Positions 8,950-16,802 of a stretch of DNA of 64,000 nt are shown piece by piece. The position numbers were made by a program, and so were the translations under genes. The stretch is from Alteribacillus iranensis (lineage in GTDB: Bacteria > Bacillota > Bacilli > Bacillales > Marinococcaceae). Position 1 is the stretch's first letter. Each line of letters opens with the position of its first letter. The notes below the pieces were generated by a model. It worked only from the letters and a program-made list of their open reading frames with translations. It searched no databases and was not told where the DNA came from. The DNA is taken from the NCBI RefSeq assembly GCF_900113025.1, contig NZ_FONT01000001.1:744001-808000 (forward strand), read 5' to 3'.

Positions 8950-10191
8950 GTGGCGCTAAGATCCAGCTCAATCAAGATGCTATTGCTTGCTTTTGCCTCT
9001 GTACTATTTGCTGTGTGTCTTATTATTTATCCTCAAGACGCATTGGAAGCTTCCAGAAGTGGTTTGGAGATATGGAGTACATCCGTCGTTCCCGCTCTAT
9101 TACCTTTTTTCATTGCTGCTGAATTAATGATTGCATTTGGGGTTGTTAACTTTTTAGGTGTTTTATTAGAGCCATTTATGCGCCCGTTATTTCGGATACC
9201 CGGTTCTGGTGGGTTTGTTTGGGCAATGGGATTTGCCTCCGGTTTTCCCTCGGGAGCTAAATTTACAGTACGTCTGCGCCAAGAGAATAAATTATCAAGA
9301 GAAGAAGCAGAGCGTCTAGTAAGCTTCACGAATTCTTCCAGCCCTTTATTTATTTTTGGAGCAGTTGCTGTTGGTTTCTTTCATAACCCAGCGCTTGGTG
9401 TTCTGTTAGCTGCTGCCCATTATATATCAAACACAGTTGTTGGTATCATCATGCGATTTTACAAACGAACCGCACCCGCCTCACACTCACAATCTTCTTC
9501 TTTTTCTATAAAGGAAGCTTGGAAGGCTTTACAAGAAGAACAGGAAAATGACAAGCGTCCATTAGGAAAAAAACTTGGTGATGCTTTAAACTCGTCGATC
9601 CATACCTTATTCATGATCGGTGGGTTTGTTGTCTTATTTTCTGTCATTTACCGCCTTTTGCACGTGACGGGGTCCATTCATTATTTAGCCGTTTTCCCCT
9701 CCATGGTCCTTCAATGGCTGCACTTTTCTCAAGAATTAGCATTTCCATGGCTCTCTGGTTTTTTTGAAATCACCGTAGGGAGCAAATTAACAAGTGACCT
9801 GTCGGACATTAGTTTATTACAAAAAGCAATGATTGTCAGTTTCATATTAGGGTTTAGCGGATTTTCCGTTCACGCTCAAGTCGCTAGTTTACTTGCTGAA
9901 TCCGATATCCGCTATAAACCATTTTTTGTTGCGCGTTGGTTACACGGTGTTTTGGCTTCTTTCATCACGTATGTAATCTGGGAACCTTTATATATACGTC
10001 GTGCTGGTATACCAACTTTCAGTCAAGGCAGTACAGAAAATTGGATATCTGCATGGTGGGAATGGACCGAAACAACGATTGCGACATTTGGTCATATAAT
10101 AACTATCTCAGCTTTACTCTTTTACATTATAACTATTCACTTATATGGAAAAACAAAAATCCACGCCCCTCCTTTCCATAAAACCCGGTAA
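8950..10191 (+). CDS. ylbJ: Sporulation integral membrane protein YlbJ
   Basis: YlbJ is a polytopic membrane protein made in the mother cell during sporulation and needed for heat-resistant spores. The 413-residue product is highly hydrophobic, with two copies of the gate/nucleoside-recognition type repeat. The family stretch PSGAKFTVRLRQE and the FTNSSSPLFIFGAVAVGFF segment (about 125-145) are visible, and a matching second half begins near ALNSSIHTLFMIGGFVVLFSV (about 214). The GTG at 8950 follows GAGGAGGAGG at proper distance. It is monocistronic and convergent with the macrodomain gene. Length agrees with the family. Confidence 0.93.
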   Translation: MALRSSSIKMLLLAFASVLFAVCLIIYPQDALEASRSGLEIWSTSVVPALLPFFIAAELMIAFGVVNFLGVLLEPFMRPLFRIPGSGGFVWAMGFASGFPSGAKFTVRLRQENKLSREEAERLVSFTNSSSPLFIFGAVAVGFFHNPALGVLLAAAHYISNTVVGIIMRFYKRTAPASHSQSSSFSIKEAWKALQEEQENDKRPLGKKLGDALNSSIHTLFMIGGFVVLFSVIYRLLHVTGSIHYLAVFPSMVLQWLHFSQELAFPWLSGFFEITVGSKLTSDLSDISLLQKAMIVSFILGFSGFSVHAQVASLLAESDIRYKPFFVARWLHGVLASFITYVIWEPLYIRRAGIPTFSQGSTENWISAWWEWTETTIATFGHIITISALLFYIITIHLYGKTKIHAPPFHKTR

Positions 10192-10255
10192 ATTATCGTC
10201 CTACTCCTTTTCAAAAAATATAAATAGAACGTTATGAGACTCCCATAAACAACAA

Positions 10256-10290
10256 TAAGCTCTGGAACCTTCTAAAAAGGACAGAGCTTA
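10256..10290 (-). terminator. Hairpin between ylbJ and the macrodomain gene
   Basis: TAAGCTCT pairs with AGAGCTTA around a 19-base centre that can fold further (CCTT with AAGG). On the minus strand it is followed by TTGTTGTTT, so it probably ends the macrodomain transcript. Confidence 0.55.
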
Positions 10291-10297
10291 CCTCATT

Positions 10298-10861
10298 TCA
10301 TTTATTCCATTCACTTAAGTACTCTTCGAGAGCAGCGACATACGTTTCATAATCTTCCCGGGAAAATAATACCATCGTTACTTTTCCAAACTCGTTACTT
10401 TTTAAAAATTCACCAATCGTTTGAATAGCTACGATAGAAGCTTTCTCTACAGGATATCCATACACACCCGTAGAAATAGACGGGAAAGATATTCTCTTCA
10501 TATTTTTTTCAAACGATAACAAGAGCGAATGACTGTAACACTTTGCTAAAAGAGCAGCTTCCTCGCCGCTATGCTCTCCCCATACAGGACCAACAGTATG
10601 AATGACATACTTTGCAGGCAAATTATATCCTCTGGTCATGATAGCTTCTCCTGTTGGAAGCAAATCCCCGTGTAATTGGTTGTTTCTTACTGCTTTACAT
10701 TCTTCAAGCAACTCTTCTCCGGCAGCTCTATGAATTGCACCATCTACTCCACCGCCCCCCATAAGCGTACCGTTTGCTGCATTTACCATTACATCTGTGC
10801 TGAATTGTGTAATATCTCCGGTGATCAACTCCAACGTGTTACCATTGATTTTTGCTTTCAT
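10298..10861 (-). CDS. Macrodomain protein (O-acetyl-ADP-ribose deacetylase type)
   Basis: A stand-alone MacroD-type macrodomain of 187 residues that should bind ADP-ribose and may hydrolyse O-acetyl-ADP-ribose or mono-ADP-ribosyl adducts. Visible motifs are ITGDIT near residue 15, VNAANGTLMGGGGVDGAIHRAAG (about 27-49), where the Asn and the glycine loop bind the distal ribose, and FPSISTGVYGYP (about 129-140), the phosphate loop. The ATG at 10861 is preferred over an earlier GTG because AGGTGGGAGCA precedes it at normal distance. It is followed on the same strand side by an RDD gene 25 bases upstream, so both may be co-transcribed. The biological substrate cannot be told from sequence. Confidence 0.9.
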   Translation of the reverse strand: MKAKINGNTLELITGDITQFSTDVMVNAANGTLMGGGGVDGAIHRAAGEELLEECKAVRNNQLHGDLLPTGEAIMTRGYNLPAKYVIHTVGPVWGEHSGEEAALLAKCYSHSLLLSFEKNMKRISFPSISTGVYGYPVEKASIVAIQTIGEFLKSNEFGKVTMVLFSREDYETYVAALEEYLSEWNK

Positions 10862-10885
10862 TGCTCCCACCTAACTAATAAAATT

Positions 10886-11290
10886 TCAGGGATTATCTTT
10901 TGTTACATATGTCCCTGCTATCATGTCATGGATACTACGTTTATCAGATCTCAAACCTACCATGAACGCGCTTATTAGTAATCCAATGCCAAACGTTACC
11001 ATATATACAATTCCGCTTACTACTGTGCGTAACAGCATACTGCCTATTCCTAATTTCTTACCATTTATTTTCACTATGCGAACTCCTGTTATTTTCTTAC
11101 CAATGGTATACCCCATCCAAATAACAGGTAAAACGACTGCGTATAACAGACTTAACACATTTGTAAATATATCACCTTCCATATCGCCAGCGATAAAATA
11201 ACTAATAATTCCTAGTGGCAGCCCAATAATAATCCCATCGAGAATATTTGCAAGCAACCTAATCCAAAAACCTGCTGGATTGCTAACCAT
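10886..11290 (-). CDS. RDD family membrane protein
   Basis: A 134-residue RDD-family protein with two to three membrane helices. The family signature is seen in NPAGFWIRLLANILDGIIIGLPLGI (about 4-28), where Arg and Asp of the RDD motif lie in the first helix, and in TIGKKITGVRIVKINGKKLG (about 63-82). It ends SDKRSIHDMIAGTYVTK, the common D-x-x-A-G-T end of RDD proteins. AAAGGGGAGATTGT precedes the ATG. RDD proteins in halophiles have been linked to Na+(Li+)/H+ exchange, but that is not shown for this one. Confidence 0.88.
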   Translation of the reverse strand: MVSNPAGFWIRLLANILDGIIIGLPLGIISYFIAGDMEGDIFTNVLSLLYAVVLPVIWMGYTIGKKITGVRIVKINGKKLGIGSMLLRTVVSGIVYMVTFGIGLLISAFMVGLRSDKRSIHDMIAGTYVTKDNP

Positions 11291-11442
11291 ACAATCTCCC
11301 CTTTTCTATATGTTTGAATAGGAATCTCTACTATCCTATCATATCATGACAAAATTATGCATATAGCCAAGCTATAGAGTTGTCGTCAGCATTTTCATTC
11401 GAACGTCGACAACTGGAGAAAACCTGCCAGAGTCTGAAATAC

Positions 11443-11483
11443 AGAAAAAGCTGTCCTCAGGAATCATTTCCTATTAGGACAGC
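11443..11483 (-). terminator. Intrinsic terminator of the gvp operon
   Basis: Minus strand GCTGTCCT pairs with AGGACAGC across an 18-base loop and is followed by TTTTTC. It begins eight bases after the gvpJ stop. Confidence 0.85.
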
Positions 11484-11490
11484 GTTCAAT

Positions 11491-11829
11491 TTATATTCGT
11501 TTTTCTTGATTTGACTCCAAGGAGGGACCTTCTATTCTTTCTTCAAGATGTTTGATTCTTTCTTGTAATTGTTTGTTTTCTTGTTCCATTTTTATCGCTT
11601 TGGAAGAATAATGCGGGTCATTTTCCCACCAATCAATACCCATTTCTTTTGCTTTATCTACAGAAGCTACAAGGAGTCTTATTTTAATAGTTAACAGTTC
11701 TACTTCTGCTAAATTCACCTTTATATCTCCTGCAATAACGACACCCTTATCCAAAACTGTTTCTAATACATCTACTAGACTACTTGTTAATTGAGCAGGA
11801 TGGTTTCCACTTTGCTGTAGATCGCTCAT
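11491..11829 (-). CDS. gvpJ: Gas vesicle protein GvpJ
   Basis: GvpJ is a minor gas-vesicle protein of the GvpA fold, implicated in starting vesicle assembly. The 112-residue product has the GvpA-like core (SSLVDVLETVLDKGVVIAGDIKVNLAEVELLTIKIRLLVASVDKA, about 16-60), followed by the GvpJ-type MGIDWWENDP segment (63-72) and a charged coiled-coil tail. The tail and the WWENDP element separate it from the structural GvpA/B. It is the last gene of gvpL-S-K-J, 22 bases after gvpK, and a strong terminator follows. The reading frame is intact. No gvpA is present anywhere in the window. Confidence 0.9.
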   Translation of the reverse strand: MSDLQQSGNHPAQLTSSLVDVLETVLDKGVVIAGDIKVNLAEVELLTIKIRLLVASVDKAKEMGIDWWENDPHYSSKAIKMEQENKQLQERIKHLEERIEGPSLESNQEKRI

Positions 11830-11851
11830 ACCATCACATTTCCTTTCTTTA

Positions 11852-12151
11852 TTACATGAGGTTTCCTAGCGGACCTAAGTCAATATTTAAGTCATCGTCG
11901 TCTAATTGAAAAATCTCTTTCAGCTCTTCCATTTTTTCTTCTAAATTCAATAGAGCCTCTCCCACTCTTTCGATCTCTTCTTCCGTTAAACTACCATTTT
12001 CTACTCTTCGCATAGCTTGTCGTTCCACCAGTTGACGTAGTAGTTCTACTACCGTCATAACAAGTTGAGATAATCCTTCTTCCGCTTTCTCTGGATCTAG
12101 AGCAATTTTCCCCGTCGGTTGATGCTCATGGAGTACTTTCGGTTCACTCAT
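11852..12151 (-). CDS. gvpK: Gas vesicle protein GvpK
   Basis: GvpK is a small accessory protein needed for gas-vesicle formation. The 99-residue product shows the family core KIALDPEKAEEGLSQLVMTVVELLRQLVERQAMRRVENGSLTEEEIERVGEALLNLEEKMEELKE (about 14-78), in which the RQLVERQAMRRV segment is a strong family marker. It ends with an acidic LDDDDLNIDLGPLG tail typical of Bacillus GvpK. The ATG at 12151 follows AAAGGAGGACGCACA; a longer reading has no ribosome binding site. The gene lies between gvpS and gvpJ in the same order as the 3' half of the Priestia (Bacillus) megaterium gvp cluster. Confidence 0.93.
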   Translation of the reverse strand: MSEPKVLHEHQPTGKIALDPEKAEEGLSQLVMTVVELLRQLVERQAMRRVENGSLTEEEIERVGEALLNLEEKMEELKEIFQLDDDDLNIDLGPLGNLM

Positions 12152-12164
12152 TGTGCGTCCTCCT

Positions 12165-12392
12165 TTACGTGAAATCGATGTATTCCTCTCTAACAACTTC
12201 TTGCGATTCCTGTTCTTGGGCTTGTACTAACGTTTCCACTGAAGAAAGAAGCACTCTTAAATCTAAATAAACCAAGTCAACACCGGCTACAGAAATCGTC
12301 AAATCGCCTTTTAGTACGACTCCTTTCTCTAAAACAGCATCAAGTACATCAAGAAGAGATACATCTTTGGTCTGTAATGATTCACCCGCCAC
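12165..12392 (-). CDS. gvpS: Gas vesicle protein GvpS (GvpA-like)
   Basis: GvpS is a short GvpA-family protein of the Bacillus gas-vesicle cluster. The 75-residue product is almost entirely the GvpA-like core: SLLDVLDAVLEKGVVLKGDLTISVAGVDLVYLDLRVLLSSVETL (about 12-55). The VDLVYLDLRVLLSSVETL segment distinguishes GvpS from GvpA and GvpJ. A GTG at 12392, seven bases after GAGGTGA, is taken as the start; a GTG nine bases upstream overlaps that site. The start overlaps the end of gvpL by 11 bases, implying translational coupling. Confidence 0.88.
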   Translation of the reverse strand: MAGESLQTKDVSLLDVLDAVLEKGVVLKGDLTISVAGVDLVYLDLRVLLSSVETLVQAQEQESQEVVREEYIDFT

Positions 12393-13233
12393 TTTGCTCA
12401 CCTCGGTTTATAAAGTTAGAAAAATGATATGCTGGCCAAGGTCCCGTGACTTCGAATGTAAAAGGAAAAACTTTCTTTCTCGCTCTCTCTCTTTCTTCTT
12501 CAATGTAAGACAATGTGCTCTTCACTTTCTCTTTTGGTAACAAATAAGCTCCATTCCAACACATATCATCGGTACGGCCTGTTAACTTTCTTTCCCAATT
12601 CTTTTTGATTTCATGGTCTGTACTCCACTTCATTAATTGCTCATGAATCCTTTCGCAGTATTCATCAATTTCTTCTTCGGCTTTCATTAGGATGAGCTCT
12701 TTCAGTTTCTTTTTTTCGAAAAATTGTTTCCCTCTAGACAAGCCTTCTATCTCTTGTTTCTTTTGTTCAATATCCGGATGATATGTTTCTATTCGCTGTG
12801 TAAATTCATCTTTGACTGTGTATATTTTTATGTTCCACTCTTCTTGGTTACTAATCTCATGAAAAATGGAGTGTATGTGTTCTTTTTTTTCTTCAATCAC
12901 TTGTTCTAAGCTATCTGTTTTTTCATAAATAGTGGCAAACTTCAGGGGTATGACTGTGTATTCCGCATGAAGAGTATTCATCATTTCATGATGATGAAAA
13001 GCTTTTTCTTGAAGCCACTGCATATTATCTACCTTTTTCTGCAGCACTTCTTCAGAAAATTCTTGGTGGGACACTGGACAGGTCACGGCCGTAATAGTGT
13101 CGAACGGCAAACATTTTATCGTATATTCTGGATCCATTCCTTTTCTTTCTGGAAATGGATTTTTCTCATATTCATCGGTTGGTATAAAAGCATAGAGATA
13201 CGTCAGTTCTTCTGTATTTGTTTCTGCTTGCAT
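12382..13233 (-). CDS. gvpL: Gas vesicle protein GvpL (GvpL/GvpF family)
   Basis: A GvpL/GvpF-family accessory protein of 283 residues. The N-terminal ELTYLYAFIPTDEY matches the family opening, HHEMMNTLHAEYTVIPLKFATIYE (about 80-103) is the conserved H-x(n)-PLRFGT-like segment, and the C-terminal WNGAYLLPKEKVKSTLSYIEEERERARKK ... FEVTGPWPAYHF matches the family end (TGPWPPYxF). Being next to gvpS and carrying the long charged middle region makes GvpL more likely than GvpF. The ATG at 13233 follows TGGGGGAATAAC; a start 24 bases earlier has no site. It is the first gene of the operon. Confidence 0.9.
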   Translation of the reverse strand: MQAETNTEELTYLYAFIPTDEYEKNPFPERKGMDPEYTIKCLPFDTITAVTCPVSHQEFSEEVLQKKVDNMQWLQEKAFHHHEMMNTLHAEYTVIPLKFATIYEKTDSLEQVIEEKKEHIHSIFHEISNQEEWNIKIYTVKDEFTQRIETYHPDIEQKKQEIEGLSRGKQFFEKKKLKELILMKAEEEIDEYCERIHEQLMKWSTDHEIKKNWERKLTGRTDDMCWNGAYLLPKEKVKSTLSYIEEERERARKKVFPFTFEVTGPWPAYHFSNFINRGEQSGG

Positions 13234-13300
13234 GTTATTCCCCCATCCATTGTTCATCGTTCATTAAAAAAACAAGTATTTTCAGTTACTTATAAAGCCC

Positions 13301-13326
13301 TTTCCCATTTCTATATACGGGTAAAC
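13301..13326 (-). promoter_or_regulatory. Candidate sigma-B-type promoter of the gvp operon
   Basis: Minus strand GTTTAC-N14-GGGAAA, close to the sigma-B pattern GTTTAA-N12..14-GGGTAT (five of six and four of six). It lies about 68 bases before the gvpL start. No sigma-A promoter was evident in the same stretch. Confidence 0.35.
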
Positions 13327-13433
13327 TGGTAAAGTTTAGTTTCTTTACATATTGATTCTGATGTCCCGAACAACGGATAACTTCAGTTACATGCACAAGG
13401 TCTGCCTAATGAGATAATCAAAAGGGAGGATCA

Positions 13434-13484
13434 ATGGAGGGCAGCCGAGGACTATTGTTACATCCCTTAAAAGTCCTTACATAA
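13434..13484 (+). CDS. Possible 16-residue ORF with good ribosome binding site
   Basis: An ATG at 13434 follows AAAGGGAGGATCA and opens a 16-codon frame (MEGSRGLLLHPLKVLT) that stops right before the hairpin at 13488-13519. A weak sigma-A-like pair, TTGATT (13352) and GATAAC (13376) with 18 bases between, lies upstream. No homologue is recognised. It could be a short leader or small protein, or chance. Confidence 0.25.
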   Translation: MEGSRGLLLHPLKVLT

Positions 13485-13521
13485 AAAAAGAAATCCATGC
13501 AATAGACGCTGGATTTCTTTT
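13485..13521 (-). terminator. Hairpin between the gvp promoter region and the threonine dehydratase gene
   Basis: AAGAAATCCA pairs with TGGATTTCTT across a 12-base loop. On the minus strand it is followed by TTTTTTTA, so it most likely terminates the dehydratase transcript about 95 bases after its stop; on the plus strand it is followed by TTC and could end the small ORF transcript. Confidence 0.7.
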
Positions 13522-13613
13522 CATTTACTCACTTGTTGTCTTTTTTCTATCTCCTATATGGTTGTTGGACATCTATACACGGATAAATACAAAGAAAGAA
13601 CAAGCTGCTCGTC

Positions 13614-14561
13614 TTACTGTACTAATAAATCCGGTATTACTGCAGGGTCCACGTTTCCTCCTGAGACAACAACGACGACATTTTCATTCTGATTACGATG
13701 TTTAAATGCTCCTGCTGCTGCTGCCGCGGAGGAGGGTTCAATAACTTGTTTCATGTAAGTAAATATTTGAGTAAATGCTTCCTTTATTTCCTCTTCACTT
13801 ACGAGCACTATGTCATCTACATATTTTTGTAGAACTGGAAACGTTAACTCTCCTGGAATGGAAGCTCTTAAACCGTCTGCGATGGTGGGAGCTTTCTGTA
13901 TAGATGTTCGTCTTCCATTGTGGTAAGACAAATACGTATCATTAGCTAAACTAGGTTCAACACCAATTACTCGTACATGAGGAAATTGTTCTTTAATCGC
14001 AGTAGCTGTACCAGAAATGAGACCTCCCCCGCCTACTGGTACATAAACAGCGTCTAGTTGATCAACCTGTTCACAAATTTCTAAACCGACAGTACCTTGC
14101 CCAGACATGATAGCTGGATCATCATAAGGAGGGATAAAACTTCCGTCTGATTCTTCTGCCAATTGCTTAGCTCTGGTGATTCTTTCTTCCGAGGTTGTCC
14201 CGCACAATTCGATGTTACCTTTATAAGTTTCTATCGCATCTTTTTTACAAGCTGCTGCATCAACAGGGGCAATGATAGTAGAGCGAACCCCTAGCCTTTG
14301 CGCGTGATAGGCCACTGCCTGTCCATGATTTCCTGAAGAGGCGGCAATAACATGGTCTGCCCCTTTTGCTACTTCTTGTCCTACTTTCACAGCAGCCCCA
14401 CGCACTTTAAACGCTCCCGTCTTTTGTAAATGCTCTCCTTTAAATAAAATTCTATTTTGATATCTTTCAGAGATCAATTGAGATGTGAGCACCGGTGTCT
14501 GTTTGATACCAGTGTTTCTTAAAGTTTCACGTGCTTTTTTAATATCGGATAAAGTGATCAA
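13614..14561 (-). CDS. tdcB: Threonine/serine dehydratase (PLP fold type II)
   Basis: A PLP-dependent beta-family dehydratase without a C-terminal regulatory ACT domain, so of the catabolic TdcB or serine-racemase-like group rather than biosynthetic IlvA. The 315-residue product carries the PLP lysine in KTGAFKVRGA (K52), the SSGNHGQ substrate loop (75-81) and the GGGG phosphate-binding loop (177-180). A TTG at 14561 is taken as start because GGAGG lies nine bases upstream; a GTG at 14630 would overlap the upstream gene and has no ribosome binding site. It should convert threonine to 2-oxobutyrate plus ammonia. Threo-3-hydroxyaspartate dehydratase or serine racemase activity cannot be excluded. 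Confidence 0.85.
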   Translation of the reverse strand: MITLSDIKKARETLRNTGIKQTPVLTSQLISERYQNRILFKGEHLQKTGAFKVRGAAVKVGQEVAKGADHVIAASSGNHGQAVAYHAQRLGVRSTIIAPVDAAACKKDAIETYKGNIELCGTTSEERITRAKQLAEESDGSFIPPYDDPAIMSGQGTVGLEICEQVDQLDAVYVPVGGGGLISGTATAIKEQFPHVRVIGVEPSLANDTYLSYHNGRRTSIQKAPTIADGLRASIPGELTFPVLQKYVDDIVLVSEEEIKEAFTQIFTYMKQVIEPSSAAAAAGAFKHRNQNENVVVVVSGGNVDPAVIPDLLVQ

Positions 14562-14616
14562 TGTATCCTTCCTCCTTGCTTCTTTGTTTAAATTCACCCA
14601 GCGTTCTCTACTGCAT

Positions 14617-15288
14617 TTATTCGTCTTCACTTATTACTGGAATATATTTAGTAGGTAAAGAAGTACCAATCGTGTCACCTTTTTCAAATTCAAGCATGTA
14701 TTCTTCTAAATAAATACTCTCTGACCGCTCCCCTAACATAATATTTGCTTTCGACCCATTATTCACCAGAAAATTTCCGTTTCCTCCATGGGGCTTAACA
14801 ATATATTTACCAGGAGGAATATCGCTGCCTACGGTGAATCCTCCCGCAGGAAGATATATCGTATTTTCCTTATTAAGCTCTATTTTTTGTTGTAGTAATT
14901 TTAACTGTTCTTCTTGTGATTTCTTTTCCTCATTCAAAGTAGATATTCTATGTTTCAAAGCTTTTTCTTCTTCTTTTAATTTTTTTATTTCTTGTTGTAG
15001 CTGCTGTTTTTCTTCGGCAATTTTTAATGCTTCTTCATAATCTCCCTTTATTTTCTTTAAACGTTGATCAGTTTGCTTATACTCTCTATTCGCAGCCTTT
15101 AAGGCTTGTTCCATCTCATGTAACGACTCTTGAGACGTTTCTACTATTGAAGTTCCTCGCTGCATCCCTTGTTCGTAAGCTGCATAAATTGCTGAACCTA
15201 TGAATATAAGCAGGACCAATACCAATAGGGAAATATCTCTTTTGTAATGTTTTTCTCGCTTCGACCGTATATGATCGTCTCTGTCCAT
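14617..15288 (-). CDS. Membrane-anchored coiled-coil protein of unknown function
   Basis: Not recognised as a named family. The 223-residue product has a short basic N-terminus, one membrane helix (DISLLVLVLLIFIGSAIYAAY, about 18-38), then a long coiled coil (about 50-140, with repeated KxxKxxxEE heptads such as QQLQQEIKKLKEEEKALKH), and a C-terminal globular part of about 75 residues. That part contains GGFTVGSDIPPGKYIVKP (about 148-165), a G-(D)-IPxGxY motif seen in various secreted Firmicute proteins, so it is probably extracellular. GAGAAGAGGT precedes the ATG. It ends 55 bases before the dehydratase start and could share its transcript. Confidence 0.75.
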   Translation of the reverse strand: MDRDDHIRSKREKHYKRDISLLVLVLLIFIGSAIYAAYEQGMQRGTSIVETSQESLHEMEQALKAANREYKQTDQRLKKIKGDYEEALKIAEEKQQLQQEIKKLKEEEKALKHRISTLNEEKKSQEEQLKLLQQKIELNKENTIYLPAGGFTVGSDIPPGKYIVKPHGGNGNFLVNNGSKANIMLGERSESIYLEEYMLEFEKGDTIGTSLPTKYIPVISEDE

Positions 15289-15580
15289 ACCTCTTCTCCC
15301 TGCTCTTTATACACTCTCTCCACTCTTACTTCTGTTTTCTTTATTTTAGCATGTCATGTATACTTTTTTGGGATGGTTCGACCTATCCTTTCGTCAAAAC
15401 AAAATTAGGCCACGCTCACAAAACAGAGGATACCGTACACATTAGAAGCGCCACAAGGTGTGTGGGATAGAAAAGCGTAATATGCGAAATAAATGTTTTC
15501 TCTATCCATTTCGATTTATAGGTAACGTTTGTGCTGTGACAACAACGTGTAAAAGATGATCCAAATTAATTTAAACCTAT

Positions 15581-15859
15581 TTAGTCTTCTATTAATTGGA
15601 GAGTGAATTCGCCAACCTGATTTTCTTCGTATAAGTTAGTAATGGACGTGTAATACTTCATTATTTTCACGTGGGTATTAATCTCTTTTTGAGGTACGAT
15701 TAACTGAAATGTCTCTTGATATAAAAGCGTGGTAATATCATGGTATTTCTCACTAGTAACTGGAAAAACAATAGACACTAATCTTTTACCTTCCTTTAAT
15801 TCTACGTTAAACTGACTCACTTTTATTTTTGTATTGTTTAAATATATGTCGTGTGCCAA
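15581..15859 (-). CDS. YkvR family protein (DUF3219)
   Basis: A 92-residue protein resembling B. subtilis YkvR (DUF3219). The family stretches are VSIVFPVTSEKYHDITTLLYQETFQLIVP (about 28-56) and YTSITNLYEENQVGEFTLQLIE (about 70-91). It is soluble and of unknown function. GGAGGGTGCAACTTG precedes the ATG at 15859. It stands alone between the coiled-coil protein and the divergently oriented YusW-like lipoprotein. Confidence 0.85.
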   Translation of the reverse strand: MAHDIYLNNTKIKVSQFNVELKEGKRLVSIVFPVTSEKYHDITTLLYQETFQLIVPQKEINTHVKIMKYYTSITNLYEENQVGEFTLQLIED

Positions 15860-16134
15860 GTTGCACCCTCCTTATATCACGTATTTTAGATACATGTGTT
15901 TCCTTTTCCTTATCACGTCGAACTGGCTATCCATGACCCCTAACAAAACGAAGCTTAAAATCCTCCCTATATTGTACCATTTCTGTAAATATAACTTAGC
16001 TCTCTATGCTCGCGCCTTTGGAACCTAAAACATTTTATTACAAGATTCTCGTCTGTATAAATAACGTTTAATATTTGATGGTTAAACAACTAATCTATCG
16101 GGAATATTTGCTAAGGAAAGGAGGCGCTATTCTG

Positions 16135-16650
16135 ATGAAAAAGTGGATCACACCATTCATGGTAACGGCAGGATTAACAATAATGAGTGCCTGTGGAGCA
16201 GGAACGGATAATAGTGACGATACCCCTTCCACTACTACGAATGAGCCAACACCTGACATTCACGAAGAAAACACGTCAGATTCTACGGAAAACACAAACG
16301 GGGATAACTCCCAACAAACAGATGATCGTTTCTCGTTCGAGAATTTTGATTTAGATGTGGAATATGGCGATGGACAGTCGTTTGAAGTCGACTATGAAGA
16401 GAAAAACAACGGGGAAATAGAAGCAGACTGGGAAGATGAGAGGAATAATGAATCTTTAACTGATGTGGAAGCAATGGAGAAAATAAAACCTGTATTTGAT
16501 TCATTTTCGTTTAACGAAGAGTCATCTGAAACAGAAGTCATTAATGAGGTCGTAGACGGTTTTGAACTAAATAACGATTACACGGATTTTGAGTTAGAAA
16601 TCGATTTCCCAAACAACACCGAAAAAGAATATGAAGATCATAATAATTAA
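16135..16650 (+). CDS. YusW-like acidic lipoprotein
   Basis: A secreted lipoprotein with a YusW-type domain, function unknown. The 171-residue product starts with a lipoprotein signal (MKKWITPFMVTAGLTIMSAC, lipid-bearing C20), then a Ser/Thr/Asp/Glu-rich linker (about 21-65), and the YusW-like domain: FDLDVEYGDGQSFEVDYEE (about 70-88) and ETEVINEVVDGFELNNDYTDFELEIDFPN (about 130-158). The ATG at 16135 follows AAAGGAGGCG. The protein is extremely acidic, as expected of secreted proteins in salt-adapted bacilli. Confidence 0.82.
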   Translation: MKKWITPFMVTAGLTIMSACGAGTDNSDDTPSTTTNEPTPDIHEENTSDSTENTNGDNSQQTDDRFSFENFDLDVEYGDGQSFEVDYEEKNNGEIEADWEDERNNESLTDVEAMEKIKPVFDSFSFNEESSETEVINEVVDGFELNNDYTDFELEIDFPNNTEKEYEDHNN

Positions 16651-16709
16651 TAATATGACGCATTCAGGTCATTGAACAGTTTTTCACGTGACCCTCCCTA
16701 AAATAGCAG

Positions 16710-16779
16710 AGGCTGTAGCAGGAAGTTGGATATACTTATTTTATAAGTCTTTCAACTGTAAACATGTTGATACAGCCTC
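16710..16779. repeat. Long imperfect inverted repeat with GAGGCTGTA ends
   Basis: GAGGCTGTA (16710-16718) and TACAGCCTC (16771-16779) are perfect inverted ends of a 70-base element with a further inner dyad (ACTTAT / ATAAGT). It lies between two convergent genes. It could be a shared terminator or a remnant of an IS element: similar GAGGCTGT ends are known from IS1182-type transposons. No transposase is present. Confidence 0.45.
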
Positions 16780-16802
16780 ATAAAAGATGAAAATTTATTA
16801 TT

